DNA from: VRUE01 sp963840565
GTDB taxonomy: Bacteria; Actinomycetota; Thermoleophilia; Solirubrobacterales; 70-9
Assembly: GCA_963840565.1 (NCBI GenBank)
Contig: CAWIZH010000002.1
Location: 868,001 to 932,000, forward strand
Length of the DNA: 64,000 nucleotides
Direction: 5' to 3'
Shown here in pieces: positions 36,550-45,909 of the stretch. How positions within the stretch are numbered: position 1 is the first letter of the stretch; every line of letters starts with the position of its first letter. A model generated the notes under the pieces. It was not told the DNA's origin, did no database searches, and saw nothing but the letters and a program-made list of their open reading frames with translations. The translations under genes were made by a program, and so were the position numbers.

Positions 36550-37151
36550 GTGCGTTCCTTTCCGGCGAATGGCGTCGCCAGTCGCTCAACATACTTCGCC
36601 ACCACATCGCACTCGACATTCAAGCGATCGCCGCTCGCGACCCCGCCAAGGTTCGTCCGCTCCAGGGTCTCGGGGATCAGCGACACCTCGGCCCAATCGT
36701 CGCCGAGAGCCGCGACCGTGAGGCTGACGCCGCCCAGCCCGATCGAGCCCTTCTCGACCACGTAGCGGATCAGGTCGGGACCGAGCGCGACGCGCAGGCG
36801 CCGGGCGAAGCCGTCATCCTCGATCGCGAGGACCTCGGCGACGCCGTCGGCGTGCCCCTGGACGATGTGGCCGCCGAGCCGGTCGGAGGCCTTCATCGCC
36901 AGCTCCAGGTTGACCCGGCTGCCAGCCTCGAGGCCGCCGAGCGCGGTCACGTTCAAGGTCTGGTTCATCGCCTCGGTCTCGAAGCCGTCGGGGTCGACCG
37001 CCGTTGCGGTCAGGCAGACGCCGTTGACCGCGACCGAGTCGCCGCTGGCGATCTCCTGGGCCAGGCGGGTCGCGATCCGCAGGCGCGCGCCGTCGCCGTC
37101 GGCCTCGACCGACTCGACACTGCCGATGTCTTCAACCAAACCGGTGAACAT
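36546..37151 (-). CDS. ribE: Riboflavin synthase alpha chain
   Basis: About 201 residues made of two lumazine-binding barrels: MFTGLVEDIGSV, SVAVNGVCLTATAV and GGHIVQGHADGVAEV in the first, LIRYVVEKGSIGLGGVSLTV and ECDVVAKYVERL in the second. It dismutates two lumazines into riboflavin. ATG 37151 overlaps the TGA of ribD, which identifies the true end of that gene. Confidence 0.96.
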   Translation of the reverse strand: MFTGLVEDIGSVESVEADGDGARLRIATRLAQEIASGDSVAVNGVCLTATAVDPDGFETEAMNQTLNVTALGGLEAGSRVNLELAMKASDRLGGHIVQGHADGVAEVLAIEDDGFARRLRVALGPDLIRYVVEKGSIGLGGVSLTVAALGDDWAEVSLIPETLERTNLGGVASGDRLNVECDVVAKYVERLATPFAGKERT

Positions 37152-38337
37152 CACCACTCCTTGAAACGGGCCGTGATCAATGTGTCCTCGCCGACAGGTT
37201 CTACTGCGTGGACAGGGGGGCTAGGCGCGCGGGTCCCGTCGCGACTGCGGGGGGGCCTGCGGGCGGGGGCTTCGCCTCCGTTCTCGGCCCCCCCGCATCC
37301 GCGCCACCCGCGCGAGGAGCCGCTTGGGCTCCGCCCAGGAGAACCGGGGCGATGAAGGTTCGAGCTTCGTCGAGCTGACCGGCAGTCTGGAAAGCAGCCG
37401 CGAGAGTCTGGCCGCCCTCCAGGAAGAGGCTGGTGATGTTGCGGCGGCCCAGGTCAGCGAGGGCGGCTTCGATGCCGTCAGCAACAAGAACCTCAGCTCC
37501 TGCCTCGCGAAGAACCGAAGCGTCCGCTTCGGGCGAGACCACGACAAGCACCGGCGACTCGTCGAGGGTTCGAAGCAACTGCGAATCGAGCGGGCAGGCG
37601 AGCCTGGCTGTCGAAGACAACTCGAACCGGCTGCCGACGGGCCTGAAACGTCGCTATATGTCCGCTTTGAGGCCCATCGGCGGAGCGGGCGGTGAGCAAC
37701 GGGTCGTCGGCGAGGCCGTGCCTATGCCTATGGCTATTGCGTCGGATTCGGCGCGCCAGCGGTGGACAAGGGCGCGGCTTTGCTCGCCGGAGATCCAGGG
37801 CGAATCGCCTGGAGCCGTCGAGGTGCGGCCGTCCAGGGACATCGCCAGCTTCAGCGTCACCAACGGCAATCCGGTCCGGGCGTGCTTGCGGAACGGCTGG
37901 TTGAGCAGCCGCGCCGCGGTTGCCTCCTCACCGGCAGCGAACTCGACCTCAACCCCGCCGTCGCGCAGGATCCCGGGACCTCGTCCAGCAGCCTTCTCGC
38001 TCGGATCCTCAGAGGCGATCACGACCCGAGAAATCCTCGCCTCCAAGATCGCCTCAGTGCAGGGCGGCTGCCGGCCCGTGTGAGCGCAGGGCTCCAGCGT
38101 CACGTACATCGTCGCCCCCGCAGGATCATTGCCCTTCTCCCGGCAGTCAGCAAGAGCCGCCCGCTCAGCATGCAGCTCCCCCAGCTCAGCATGAAATCCC
38201 TCGCCAATCACCTCGCCGTCACGCACAACGACTGCTCCGACAAGAGGATTGGGACTGACCCGCCCACGCCCGCCCTCCGCAAGCTCGCGAGCCCTCCGCA
38301 GGTGGGCTTCATCCGTGCCTGTCAGCTGCGCATTCAT
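37151..38337 (-). CDS. ribD: Riboflavin-specific deaminase/reductase with palindromic insert, frameshifted
   Basis: Bifunctional enzyme of riboflavin synthesis. Deaminase zinc motif: FHAELGELHAERAALADC and VTLEPCAHTGRQPPC; reductase: LVTLKLAMSLDGRTS, LFLEGGQTLAAAF, PVLLGG. A break near 37640 and another in a C6 run near 37213 occur. After the second, the frame continues VHAVEPVGEDTLITARFKEW to a TGA overlapping the ribE ATG, restoring the normal C-terminus. Between PVLLGG and that end lies a Gly/Pro/Ala-rich insert encoded by element J. ATG 38337 sits six bases from an operator-like palindrome. Confidence 0.93.
37227..37313. repeat. Palindromic element J inside ribD
   Basis: Outer arms GCGCGGGT (37227-37234) and ACCCGCGC (37306-37313), inner arms GCGGGGGGGCC (37247-37257) and GGCCCCCCCGC (37286-37296). 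Read on the opposite strand, its ends match elements H and I (GCGGGTGGCG at one end, CGACGGGACCCGCG at the other), but most of the loop differs. Confidence 0.88.
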
Positions 38338-38342
38338 CGGAC

Positions 38343-38360
38343 TGATTGACTGGTCAATCA
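38343..38360. promoter_or_regulatory. Operator-like palindrome upstream of ribD
   Basis: TGATTGACTGGTCAATCA, two 8-bp arms with a 2-base centre, five bases before the ribD ATG. The TTGAC...GTCAA form resembles sites of TetR-family repressors and would cover the ribosome-binding region. No FMN riboswitch was recognised here, so this may be how the operon is controlled. Inference only. Confidence 0.5.
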
Positions 38361-38403
38361 ACCAATCGTATCGCGCCACTGAATCCGCTCTGTGACGTTC
38401 CTC

Positions 38404-38485
38404 GCGCGGGTGGCGTGGGGTGAGGGGGTCGAGGACAGCCCGTGGACTGCCCGCAGGCCCCCTCACCCCACGACAGGACCCGCGC
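38404..38485. repeat. Palindromic element I between ribD and the glycosyltransferase
   Basis: Outer arms GCGCGGGT (38404-38411) and ACCCGCGC (38478-38485), inner arms GTGGGGTGAGGGGG (38415-38428) and CCCCCTCACCCCAC (38458-38471). The loop shares 28 identical bases with element H, while the inner stems differ and remain complementary. It lies in the divergent promoter region. Confidence 0.93.
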
Positions 38486-38521
38486 GCCGACCCCTCTCGC
38501 GGATACCCTGAGCCCGCCCCC

Positions 38522-39506
38522 ATGAAGCTAATCGTCCAGATCCCGTGCCTCAACGAGGAGGCGACCCTTCCGGCGACGATCGCCGACATCCCGCGCCAGA
38601 TCGAGGGCATCGACAGCGGTCGAGCTCCTGGTCATCGACGACGGCTCGACCGACCGCACGGTCGAGGTCGCCCGCGAGAACGGGGTCGAGCACATCGTCC
38701 GCCTGACCAACAACAAGGGCCTCGCGGCCGGCTTCCAGGCGGGCCTCGACGCCTGCCTCAAGCTCGGCGCCGACGTGATCGTCAACACCGACGCCGACAA
38801 CCAGTACCGCGGCGCCGACATCCCGAAGCTGCTGGCGCCGATCCTCGCCGGCGAGGCCGACATGGTCGTCGGCGACCGCCAGGTCGGCCAGATCGAGCAC
38901 TTCTCCGGCTCGAAGAAAGGGCTGCAGAAGCTCGGCAGCTGGGTCGTCAGCAGGCTGGCCGGGACCGAGATCGCCGACACCACTTCCGGCTTCCGCGCCT
39001 ACAACCGCGAGGCGGCGCTCGGCCTGCTCGTCGTCGACAACTTCACCTACACGCTGGAGAGCCTGATCCAGGCCGGCAAGATGCTGGTCGCGGTCGAGGG
39101 GGTCGAGATCGGCACCAACCCGCAGACGCGCGAGTCGCGGCTCTTCGACTCGACCGGCGGCTACGTGCGCCGCAACGCGCTCTCGATCCTGCGCATCTAC
39201 GCCCGCTACGAGCCGCTGCGCGTCTTCGCCAGCGCCGGCGCGGTGGTCGCGATCCTCGCCCTGCTCGCCTGGTTGCCCTTCCTGCTCGACTGGCTGCTTA
39301 ACGGCGACAGCAACGGCCACATCCAGTCGCTGATCCTCGGCGCCGTGCTCTTCATCGCCGCGATCCAGCTGCTGGCGCTGGGCGTGATCGGCGACCTGCT
39401 GGCCGGGCAGCGGGTGATGACGCAGCGGGTCTTCGAGCGGGTGCGCCGGGTCGAGCTGGCGCTCGAGGTGCCGCCCTCCCACTACGAGCCCGGCGCCGGG
39501 CGATGA
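38522..39506 (+). CDS. Family 2 glycosyltransferase, polyprenyl-phosphate sugar synthase type
   Basis: About 328 residues. GT-A fold with PCLNEEATLP, VIDDGSTDRT, VNTDADNQYRG (DxD) and DTTSGFRAYNREAALGL; two C-terminal membrane helices (VVAILALLAWLPFLLDW and LILGAVLFIAAIQLLALGV) resemble GtrB/DPM-type enzymes loading sugar onto a lipid carrier. One frame break near 38620. Its stop overlaps the start of the flippase-like gene, so both likely act in one surface glycan pathway. Confidence 0.88.
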
Positions 39507-40914
39507 GCGTCAGCTCGCCGAACGGCGAGCCCGTCGAGCGCGGGCCGGGGCACCGAGAGCACCGCCGACTACGGCAAAACGGCGAGCTTCCTCGCGATCG
39601 GAGTCGGCCTCACCGGGCGTGATCACCTACGTCTACTTCTTCATCGCCTCGCACGTGCTCTCCAAGCCCGACTACGGGCAGATCACCGTGCTCTGGTCGG
39701 CCGTCTTCATCACGATCTCGACCCTCTACCGGCCAATCGAACAGCTGCTCTCGCGCAACATCGCCCAGCACACGGTCAAGGGCGAGCCGATCAGCGGCAC
39801 GATGCGGGTCGCCTCGACGATCCAGCTCGGCCTCTCGCTCACCTTCGCCGTCGTCGCCCTGGCGCTGCGCGGCCCGATCCAGAACGGCCTGCTGGAGGGC
39901 AACGAAACGCTCTACTGGGTCTTCTTCTCGGCGGTCCTCTTCTACGCCGCCAGCTACTTCGCCCGCGGCTTCCTCGCCGGCAGCAAGCGCTTCGGCCTCT
40001 TCGTCGCGCTGATCCTCTCCGAATCGTGCTTCCGCACGATCTTCGCCGTGCTGGTCGCGGTCAGCATCCTCAGCGGCCAGTCGGCGGTCGCGATCGGGAT
40101 CGTCGCCGCGCCGGCGCTCTCGCTGATGGTCGTCCCCTTCGCTTTTGCCCGCCGCGCCAAACGCGAAGGAGGCGCGGCGCCGGCGCCGCCCGCGAGCAAA
40201 GAGGACACAGCGGTCTCGATGGCCAAGGGCGGCGGCTTCGCCGCGGCGGTGCTGGTGATCATGTTCAGCGAACAGGCCTTCCTCAACGCCGGTCCGCTCG
40301 TCATCCGCGGCCTCCAGGACGCCGCCGCAGCCGGCTTCATCTTCAACGTGCTGATGATCGCGCGGGCGCCGCTGCAGCTCTTCCAGGCGGTCTCGACCAG
40401 CATCCTCCCCCACCTGACCAGCCTCCACACCAGCGAGGAGCCGGGCAGCGAGGACGAGTTCCACCGCTCGGTGCGGATGGTGCTGCTCGGCCTGGTCGCC
40501 TTCACCGCCCTCGCCCTCCTCTTCATGGCCGCGGTCGGGCCGACCGCGATGCAGATCGCCTTCAGCAAGAAGTACACCTACGACCGCGAGGGCCTGCTCC
40601 TGGTCACGCTCGGCATGGGGCTCTACCTCGGCTCGGTCACGGTCAACCAGGCCTGCATCGCCCAGGGCCAGGTGCGCCGTGCCGCGGCCCGCTGGATCAC
40701 CTGCGCCGCGCTCTTCATCGGCTGGAACTTCGTGCCCCTGGTCAGCAACGAGTTCCGCCGGGTCGAGATCGGCTTCCTGCTCGCCGCCGGCGTCCTCTTC
40801 TCGCTCCTCTACTACGTCTACCGCCGCCCGCACGAACGGGCCGAGGACGTGCCGATGCCGGGCTCGCCGGAGGAGCTGGAGGCGGAGCTGGCGATGATCG
40901 ACGAGAACGTCTAG
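39503..40914 (+). CDS. Wzx/MATE-like polysaccharide flippase, frameshifted at the N-terminus
   Basis: About 470 residues with some 12-14 hydrophobic helices, for example VITYVYFFIASHVLS, LGLSLTFAVVALALRG and MVLLGLVAFTALALLFMA. It resembles polysaccharide-biosynthesis flippases that move lipid-linked sugars. ATG 39503 overlaps the glycosyltransferase stop; breaks near 39548 and 39616 shift the first 40 residues. Substrate unknown; the neighbour suggests a glycan. Confidence 0.78.
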
Positions 40915-40936
40915 GCCCGTTCATTAGGGTCCGTCG

Positions 40937-42733
40937 ATGGGTGGACACGACGCCGAGCTGATCCTTGTTGCCGGCGCCCTGCTCGCCGCCGGGATCCTCG
41001 GCGCGCTGCTTGCCGACCGGATCCGCATCCCGGGCCTGCTGCTCTTCCTCGGCCTCGGCATGCTCGCCGGCTCGGAGGGAATCGGCGGGATCGAGTTCGA
41101 CAACGTCGAGCTGGCCCGCACTCTGGGCACGATCGCGCTCGTCCTGATCCTCTTCGAGGGTGGCCTGACGGCGGGCTGGGGCGAGATCCGCCCGGTGCTC
41201 GGAACCGCCGCCTCGATGGCGACGGTCGGCACCGCAATCACCGCCTGCGCGGCGGGGCTCGCCGCCCACTGGATCTTCGGCATCAGCGTGCTCGAAGGGA
41301 TGATCGTCGGCGCCGCGATCGCCGCCACCGACTCGGCGGCGATCTTCGCCGTGCTGCGCCGCTCGACCCTGAAAAAGCGGCTGGCGCGCTCGCTGGAGGG
41401 CGAGTCGGGGATGAACGACCCGGTCGCCCTGCTGCTCGTGATCGGCTTCATCGAATGGATCCAGCAGCCCGGCTTCGGCCTCGCCGACATGGCCGGCCTG
41501 CTGGCGCTCAAACTGGCGATCGGGGCCGTGGTCGGCCTCGCCCTGGGCCGGCTGGCGACGATCGCTCTCGATCGGGCGCAGCTGCCGACCGACGGGATCT
41601 ACCCGGTGGCGACGATCGCGATCGCCGGGCTCGCCTTCGGCCTCGCCGAGGTCGCCCACGGCTCGGGCTTCCTGGCGGTCTACCTCACCGCCCTCGCGCT
41701 CGGCTCGGCCCGCATCCCGGCGCGCCGCACGATCGTCGCCTTCCACGAGGGCGTCGGCTGGGTCGCCCAGATCGGCCTCTTCATCCTGCTCGGCCTGCTC
41801 GTCTTCCCCAGCACGCTCGGCGACGTCGCCTGGGAAAGCCTCGCCCTCTCGGCCGTGCTGATCTTTATCGCCCGCCCCGTGGCCGCCTTCATCGCGACCG
41901 CCTTCTCGCCGCTCGACGTCCGCGAGCGGGCGATGCTGGGCTGGGCCGGGCTGCGCGGCGCAACGCCGATCTGGCTCGCCACCTTTCCGGTCGTCGCCGG
42001 GGTCGGCAGCGGCGACGAGCTGTTCGCGATCGTCTTCTTCGTCGTCGTCACCTCGACCCTGATCCAGGGCGCGAGCTTCGAGCCGCTGGCGAGCCGGCTG
42101 GGGCTGACCACCGACGAGCCGGCACTGCCGCGGCGACTGCTCGAGTCGGGGCGGATCCGTCGCCTCGGTGGCGATGTGATCTCCTACCGCCTGCGACCCG
42201 GCGCCGCGGCGGCCGGCCACCTGGTGCGTGAATTGGGGCTGCCGCGGGAGGCGCTGGTCAACGTGATCGTCCGCGACGGCCACGCGATCCCGCCGCGCGG
42301 CTCGACCGAGGTGCGCGAGGGCGACGAGCTGCACATCCTCGTCCGTGGCGAGCTGCGCGAGGAGGTCGAGGAGCTGACCAAGCGCTGGCAGGAGGGGCCG
42401 ATCGGCGCGCCCGTTCCGCCGCGGCTGCCGCGGCGCGGCTCGCCGCAGATCTTCTCGGTCGGGCCCGGCGGCGAGATCGAGGACCCCTCGGCGCCAACCG
42501 CGGTCAACGGGATTGCCGTCGCCTCGGTGCTGCGCAGCCGCCGCGACAGCTCGAGCGCCCTGGTCGCCCTCGTCGACGGGCGCTACGCGCTGACCTCCGA
42601 GGTGGCGGTGGCGGTTGGCGATCGCCGCGCCGTGGCTCGCTGGTGCGAGCGCCGGGCCGAGCGCGCGGGCGATGACCCGGCGGAGCGAGCCTGGTGGCAG
42701 GAGGTAATCGGGGCGTTGATCGCGCGGGGCTAA
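40937..42733 (+). CDS. CPA-type cation:proton antiporter with TrkA-C domain
   Basis: 598 residues. About 12 TMs with AAIAATDSAAIFAVLRR and GESGMNDPVALLLVI, the Asp-containing motifs of NhaP2/CvrA-like K+/H+ antiporters. After about residue 400 a cytoplasmic RCK_C/TrkA-C domain follows (GHLVRELGLPREALVNVIVR, GDELHILVRG). It probably exports K+ or Na+ under pH or osmotic stress. ATG start; its stop overlaps that of convergent rpe by four bases. Confidence 0.9.
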   Translation: MGGHDAELILVAGALLAAGILGALLADRIRIPGLLLFLGLGMLAGSEGIGGIEFDNVELARTLGTIALVLILFEGGLTAGWGEIRPVLGTAASMATVGTAITACAAGLAAHWIFGISVLEGMIVGAAIAATDSAAIFAVLRRSTLKKRLARSLEGESGMNDPVALLLVIGFIEWIQQPGFGLADMAGLLALKLAIGAVVGLALGRLATIALDRAQLPTDGIYPVATIAIAGLAFGLAEVAHGSGFLAVYLTALALGSARIPARRTIVAFHEGVGWVAQIGLFILLGLLVFPSTLGDVAWESLALSAVLIFIARPVAAFIATAFSPLDVRERAMLGWAGLRGATPIWLATFPVVAGVGSGDELFAIVFFVVVTSTLIQGASFEPLASRLGLTTDEPALPRRLLESGRIRRLGGDVISYRLRPGAAAAGHLVRELGLPREALVNVIVRDGHAIPPRGSTEVREGDELHILVRGELREEVEELTKRWQEGPIGAPVPPRLPRRGSPQIFSVGPGGEIEDPSAPTAVNGIAVASVLRSRRDSSSALVALVDGRYALTSEVAVAVGDRRAVARWCERRAERAGDDPAERAWWQEVIGALIARG

Positions 42734-43416
42734 GCGGCGCCGGCAGCAGCAGCGATCTCGCTGTATGCGGCGGCCGGGTCGGCGGCGCCGAAGACGGCGG
42801 AGCCGGCGACGAAGAGCGATGCGCCTGCCGCGGCGACTGAACCAGCGGTTGAGGCGTCGATGCCGCCATCCACCTCGATAGTCGCGCCGCCGGCCAAGGG
42901 CACGAGCCGGGAGATCTTGTCCGGCGATCCCTCGATGAACGACTGGCCGCCCCAGCCCGGGTTGACGGTCATGCAGAGGGCGATGTCGGCGAGGTCGCGC
43001 AGCTCGGCCAGCGCCGCGGCGGGAGTGCCGGGATTGAGCGCGATGCCGGCCAGGCAGCCGAGCTCGCGGATCGCGACCAGGGTGCGGTTGGCGTGCGAGG
43101 TTGCCTCCTCGTGGAAGGTGATCGAGTCGGCGCCGGCCGCGGCGAAGGCCTCGATGTGGCGCTCGGGCTGCTCGATCATCAGGTGGACGTCGATCGCCCC
43201 GCCGGCGGCGTGGACCTGGTCGGCAATCGATGCCGCCACCAGTGGACCGATCGTGATCGGCGGCACGAAGTGCCCGTCCATCACGTCGAAGTGGATTACC
43301 CGCGCGCCGGCCTCCATCACCTCGTCGATCTGAGCGCCGAGCTTCGAGAAGTCGGCCGAGAGGATCGAGGGCGCGACCCGTGGCGACGACAACAGCTCCA
43401 TCATTCGCTCACTCAC
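42730..43416 (-). CDS. rpe: Ribulose-phosphate 3-epimerase
   Basis: About 228 residues, TIM barrel. VAPSILSADFSKLG, IHFDVMDGHFVPPITIGP, VDVHLMIE-like DVHLMIEQPE, MTVNPGWGGQSF and EVDGGIDASTA are diagnostic. Interconverts ribulose-5-P and xylulose-5-P in the pentose phosphate pathway. It follows the translation-start cluster, the common rsmB-rpe neighbourhood, with a small zinc-ribbon gene between. Confidence 0.96.
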   Translation of the reverse strand: MSERMMELLSSPRVAPSILSADFSKLGAQIDEVMEAGARVIHFDVMDGHFVPPITIGPLVAASIADQVHAAGGAIDVHLMIEQPERHIEAFAAAGADSITFHEEATSHANRTLVAIRELGCLAGIALNPGTPAAALAELRDLADIALCMTVNPGWGGQSFIEGSPDKISRLVPLAGGATIEVDGGIDASTAGSVAAAGASLFVAGSAVFGAADPAAAYSEIAAAAGAA

Positions 43417-43440
43417 GACAGTCCCTCCCAGGTCGCTGGT

Positions 43441-43680
43441 TCACACAGGCCTCAGCATCGAATCCCCGCAGGTTTGGCAGGTCATGTCCTCGGTCGTGCT
43501 CATTCGGGCAATGGTCTGGTGTTCGCCGCAGTTGGGGCACTGCGAGACGAGCTCGAAGCGGCGCAGACAGTACACGCAGCGGAAGCGGCCCGGGAGCTGC
43601 GTCGGGCGCAGCCAGGGCTCGCCGCAGCCGGGGCAGGCCGCCCGGCGCATGATGCTCTCGCCCTCTACCGCCTCACTCAT
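43441..43680 (-). CDS. Small zinc-ribbon protein
   Basis: 79 residues with four CxxC knuckles: CPGCG, CVYC, CPNCG and CQTCG. This is enough for two zinc ribbons. No named function. The ATG at 43680 overlaps the last codons of rsmB by 8 bases, so it is translated from the same mRNA. A longer open frame upstream is only the shadow of rsmB. Confidence 0.75.
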   Translation of the reverse strand: MSEAVEGESIMRRAACPGCGEPWLRPTQLPGRFRCVYCLRRFELVSQCPNCGEHQTIARMSTTEDMTCQTCGDSMLRPV

Positions 43681-45007
43681 CATCACCATCATCGCGCCTG
43701 AGGCGGCCGATGAAGAAACCGGTGGTGCGATCGCGGTCCGGACGGATCTGCCAGCACTCGCCGCCGCCGAGCTGATCCTCGTTCTCGCGGCGGGAGATCG
43801 TGCAGGTCGAGTAGACCAGCGTGCCGCCCGGGCGAAGCGCCTCGCGGGCCCGCTGCAGCAGTTCGGCCTGGACCCCGACAAGGCGATCGATCGTCGCCGG
43901 GGACTTGCGCCAGCGGGCGTCGGGGCGAGACGCCAGGGCACCGAGATCCGAACACGGGCCATCGAGCAGGACCCGGTCGAAGCCGGTCATCCCCGCCTGG
44001 GTGGCGTCGGTCTCGATCACGGTGACGCTGCGCAACCCGAGCCGCCGGGCCTGGCTCGCCACTTCGGCAGCGCGTTCAGAGTCGTTCTCGACCGAGATCA
44101 CCTCGCCGCGATCGCCCATGCGGGCGGCGATCTGGCCGGTCTTGATCCCCGGGCCGGCGCAGAGGTCAAGTATGTGCTCCCCCGGCTGCGGGTCGAGCGC
44201 CTCGACCACCGCAGCCGAACCGCGACTCTGCGGCGTCAGCTCACCCGCGGCAATCAGCTCAGGGACAACGCCACCGGTCTGCCCCTCGACCACGATCATC
44301 TCCGGCGCGACCGCCAGCCCCTCGCTTCCGGTGCGCTTTTTCCCCTCTATAGGAGGATAAGGCGCACCGGAAGCGGCTGGGCGGGCCTTGACCCCGGCGT
44401 CGCGCAGCTTTGTGATTGCGGTCTCTGCGTTGGTGCGGAGGGTGTTGACTCGGTAGGCGTGCTCGGCCGGCTCGTTGCAGGCGGCGAGCAGGGAGCGGGC
44501 GTCGTCGGGACCGAGCTCCCGCCACCACATCTGCGCCAGCCAGAGCGGCGCCGAGTGCGCCACCGCGGCGGCCTCCGGGGTCGAGTCGTCGCCGAGCAGC
44601 GACTCGACCAGCGTCGCCCGCTCGCGGGTCGCGCGGCGCAAGACGGCGTTGACCAGGCCGGAGGCGTGGGCGGCGCCGGCGCGCTTGACCAGCTCGACCG
44701 CCTGGTCGACGGCGGCGTGGTCGGGAGTGCCGTCGGCGAAGAGCAGCTCGTACATCCCCAGCCGCAGCGCCGCGATCAGCGGCGGGTCGAGCTCGCGCAG
44801 CGGCCGGTCGACGAGGCGGTCGAGGGCGGCGTCGGTAGTGCCGCGGCGCTGCACGGCACCGTAGGCGAGCCGCTGCGCCTGCGCGCGCTCGCGACCGTCG
44901 AGGCCGCGCTCGTCGGCGGTCTCGCGGAAGAAGCGCTCGGTGTGAGCGTCGCGCTCGAAAGTGGCCCGGATCGTCTCGTAGGCGAGCTGGCGGGCGGGCG
45001 CGATCAC
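43673..45007 (-). CDS. rsmB: 16S rRNA (cytosine-967-C5)-methyltransferase, with palindromic insert
   Basis: About 444 residues: N-terminal NusB-like domain (AAVDQAVELVKRAGA, NAVLRRA), then a SAM methyltransferase with LDLCAGPGIKTGQIA, DGPCSDLGALASRPD (motif IV cysteine) and VYSTCTISRREN (motif VI cysteine). Between VKARP and EGLAVAPEM the sequence ASGAPYPPIEGKKRTG is not family-like and is encoded by element K. Start GTG 45007 overlaps the fmt stop (GTGA). Order def-fmt-rsmB is standard. Confidence 0.94.
   Translation of the reverse strand: MIAPARQLAYETIRATFERDAHTERFFRETADERGLDGRERAQAQRLAYGAVQRRGTTDAALDRLVDRPLRELDPPLIAALRLGMYELLFADGTPDHAAVDQAVELVKRAGAAHASGLVNAVLRRATRERATLVESLLGDDSTPEAAAVAHSAPLWLAQMWWRELGPDDARSLLAACNEPAEHAYRVNTLRTNAETAITKLRDAGVKARPAASGAPYPPIEGKKRTGSEGLAVAPEMIVVEGQTGGVVPELIAAGELTPQSRGSAAVVEALDPQPGEHILDLCAGPGIKTGQIAARMGDRGEVISVENDSERAAEVASQARRLGLRSVTVIETDATQAGMTGFDRVLLDGPCSDLGALASRPDARWRKSPATIDRLVGVQAELLQRAREALRPGGTLVYSTCTISRRENEDQLGGGECWQIRPDRDRTTGFFIGRLRRDDGDDE
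44323..44375. repeat. Palindromic element K inside rsmB
   Basis: Perfect 14-bp arms CGCTTCCGGTGCGC (44323-44336) and GCGCACCGGAAGCG (44362-44375) around a 25-base centre with CCCTCTATAGGAGG. It is translated in frame as part of RsmB and adds roughly 17 residues where family members have a short link. Confidence 0.88.
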
Positions 45008-45909
45008 AGTTTCGGCAGGGAATGGCCGCGCAGGTAAGCGTCGGCCGCCATCGGCTTGCCGCCCGCCGGCTGCACTACCTCGAGCCGCAGCGCCCCCTGG
45101 CCGCAGCCGAGCAGCAGCGCCCCCCACTCGGCCTTCACTTCGCCGGCTTTGACGCCGACGTCGACGGCGCGTGCCCGCCGCACCCCCAGCCGCTCGCCGT
45201 CGCTCGTCTCCAGGTAGGCGCCGACGTGCGGGGTCAGGGCGCGCACCACCCGCGCCAGCTCGCTGGCGGGGCGCGAGGGATCGAGGCGACGCTCCCCGGC
45301 GACGATCTTCTCCGCGTAGGTTGCGGCCTCGTCGTCCTGCTCGGCGAACTCGAGCTTCGATTCGGCCAGCAGGTCGAAGGCACGTATCAGCAGCTCGCCG
45401 CCGAGCGCCGCCAGCTTCGCCGAGAGCGCTTCGAAGTCTTCCTCCGGGCCGAGCCCGACCTCCTCGCAAAGGGCGACGGGACCGGAATCGAGACCCTCGG
45501 TCACCTGCATCACGCAGATGCCGGTGCGTTCCTCACCGGCCATGATCGCCCGCTCGATCGGCGCCGCGCCGCGCCAGTGTGGCAGCAGCGATGGATGGAC
45601 GTTGAGCAGCGGCCACTCGGAGAGCAGCGGCTCGCGGATCAGCTGGCCGAAGGCGCAGACGGTGAGCGCCTCGGGACGGGCGGCGCGAATCCGCTCCATG
45701 GCCGCGTCCTCGTTGACGTTCGCGGCCTGCAGCAGGTCGATCTCGAGCTCCTTGGCGACCTCGGCGGCGGGCGGCGCCTGGGTGCGGCGGCCGCGTCCCT
45801 TGGGACGGTCGGGAGGGGTGACGACCAGGACCGGCCGGTGCGGCGAGGCGGCGAGGCGGCGCAGCACGGTGGCGGCGAACTCCGATGTGCCGAGGTAGAC
45901 GGTCCTCAC
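45004..45909 (-). CDS. fmt: Methionyl-tRNA formyltransferase
   Basis: 301 residues; formylates initiator Met-tRNA. VYLGTSEFAATVLRRL, the catalytic LLNVHPSLLPHWRGAAPI (SLLP motif with H) and VMQVTEGLDSGPV are characteristic. GTG start at 45909 overlapping the def stop. Together with def it handles the formyl group of new proteins. Confidence 0.96.
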   Translation of the reverse strand: MRTVYLGTSEFAATVLRRLAASPHRPVLVVTPPDRPKGRGRRTQAPPAAEVAKELEIDLLQAANVNEDAAMERIRAARPEALTVCAFGQLIREPLLSEWPLLNVHPSLLPHWRGAAPIERAIMAGEERTGICVMQVTEGLDSGPVALCEEVGLGPEEDFEALSAKLAALGGELLIRAFDLLAESKLEFAEQDDEAATYAEKIVAGERRLDPSRPASELARVVRALTPHVGAYLETSDGERLGVRRARAVDVGVKAGEVKAEWGALLLGCGQGALRLEVVQPAGGKPMAADAYLRGHSLPKL

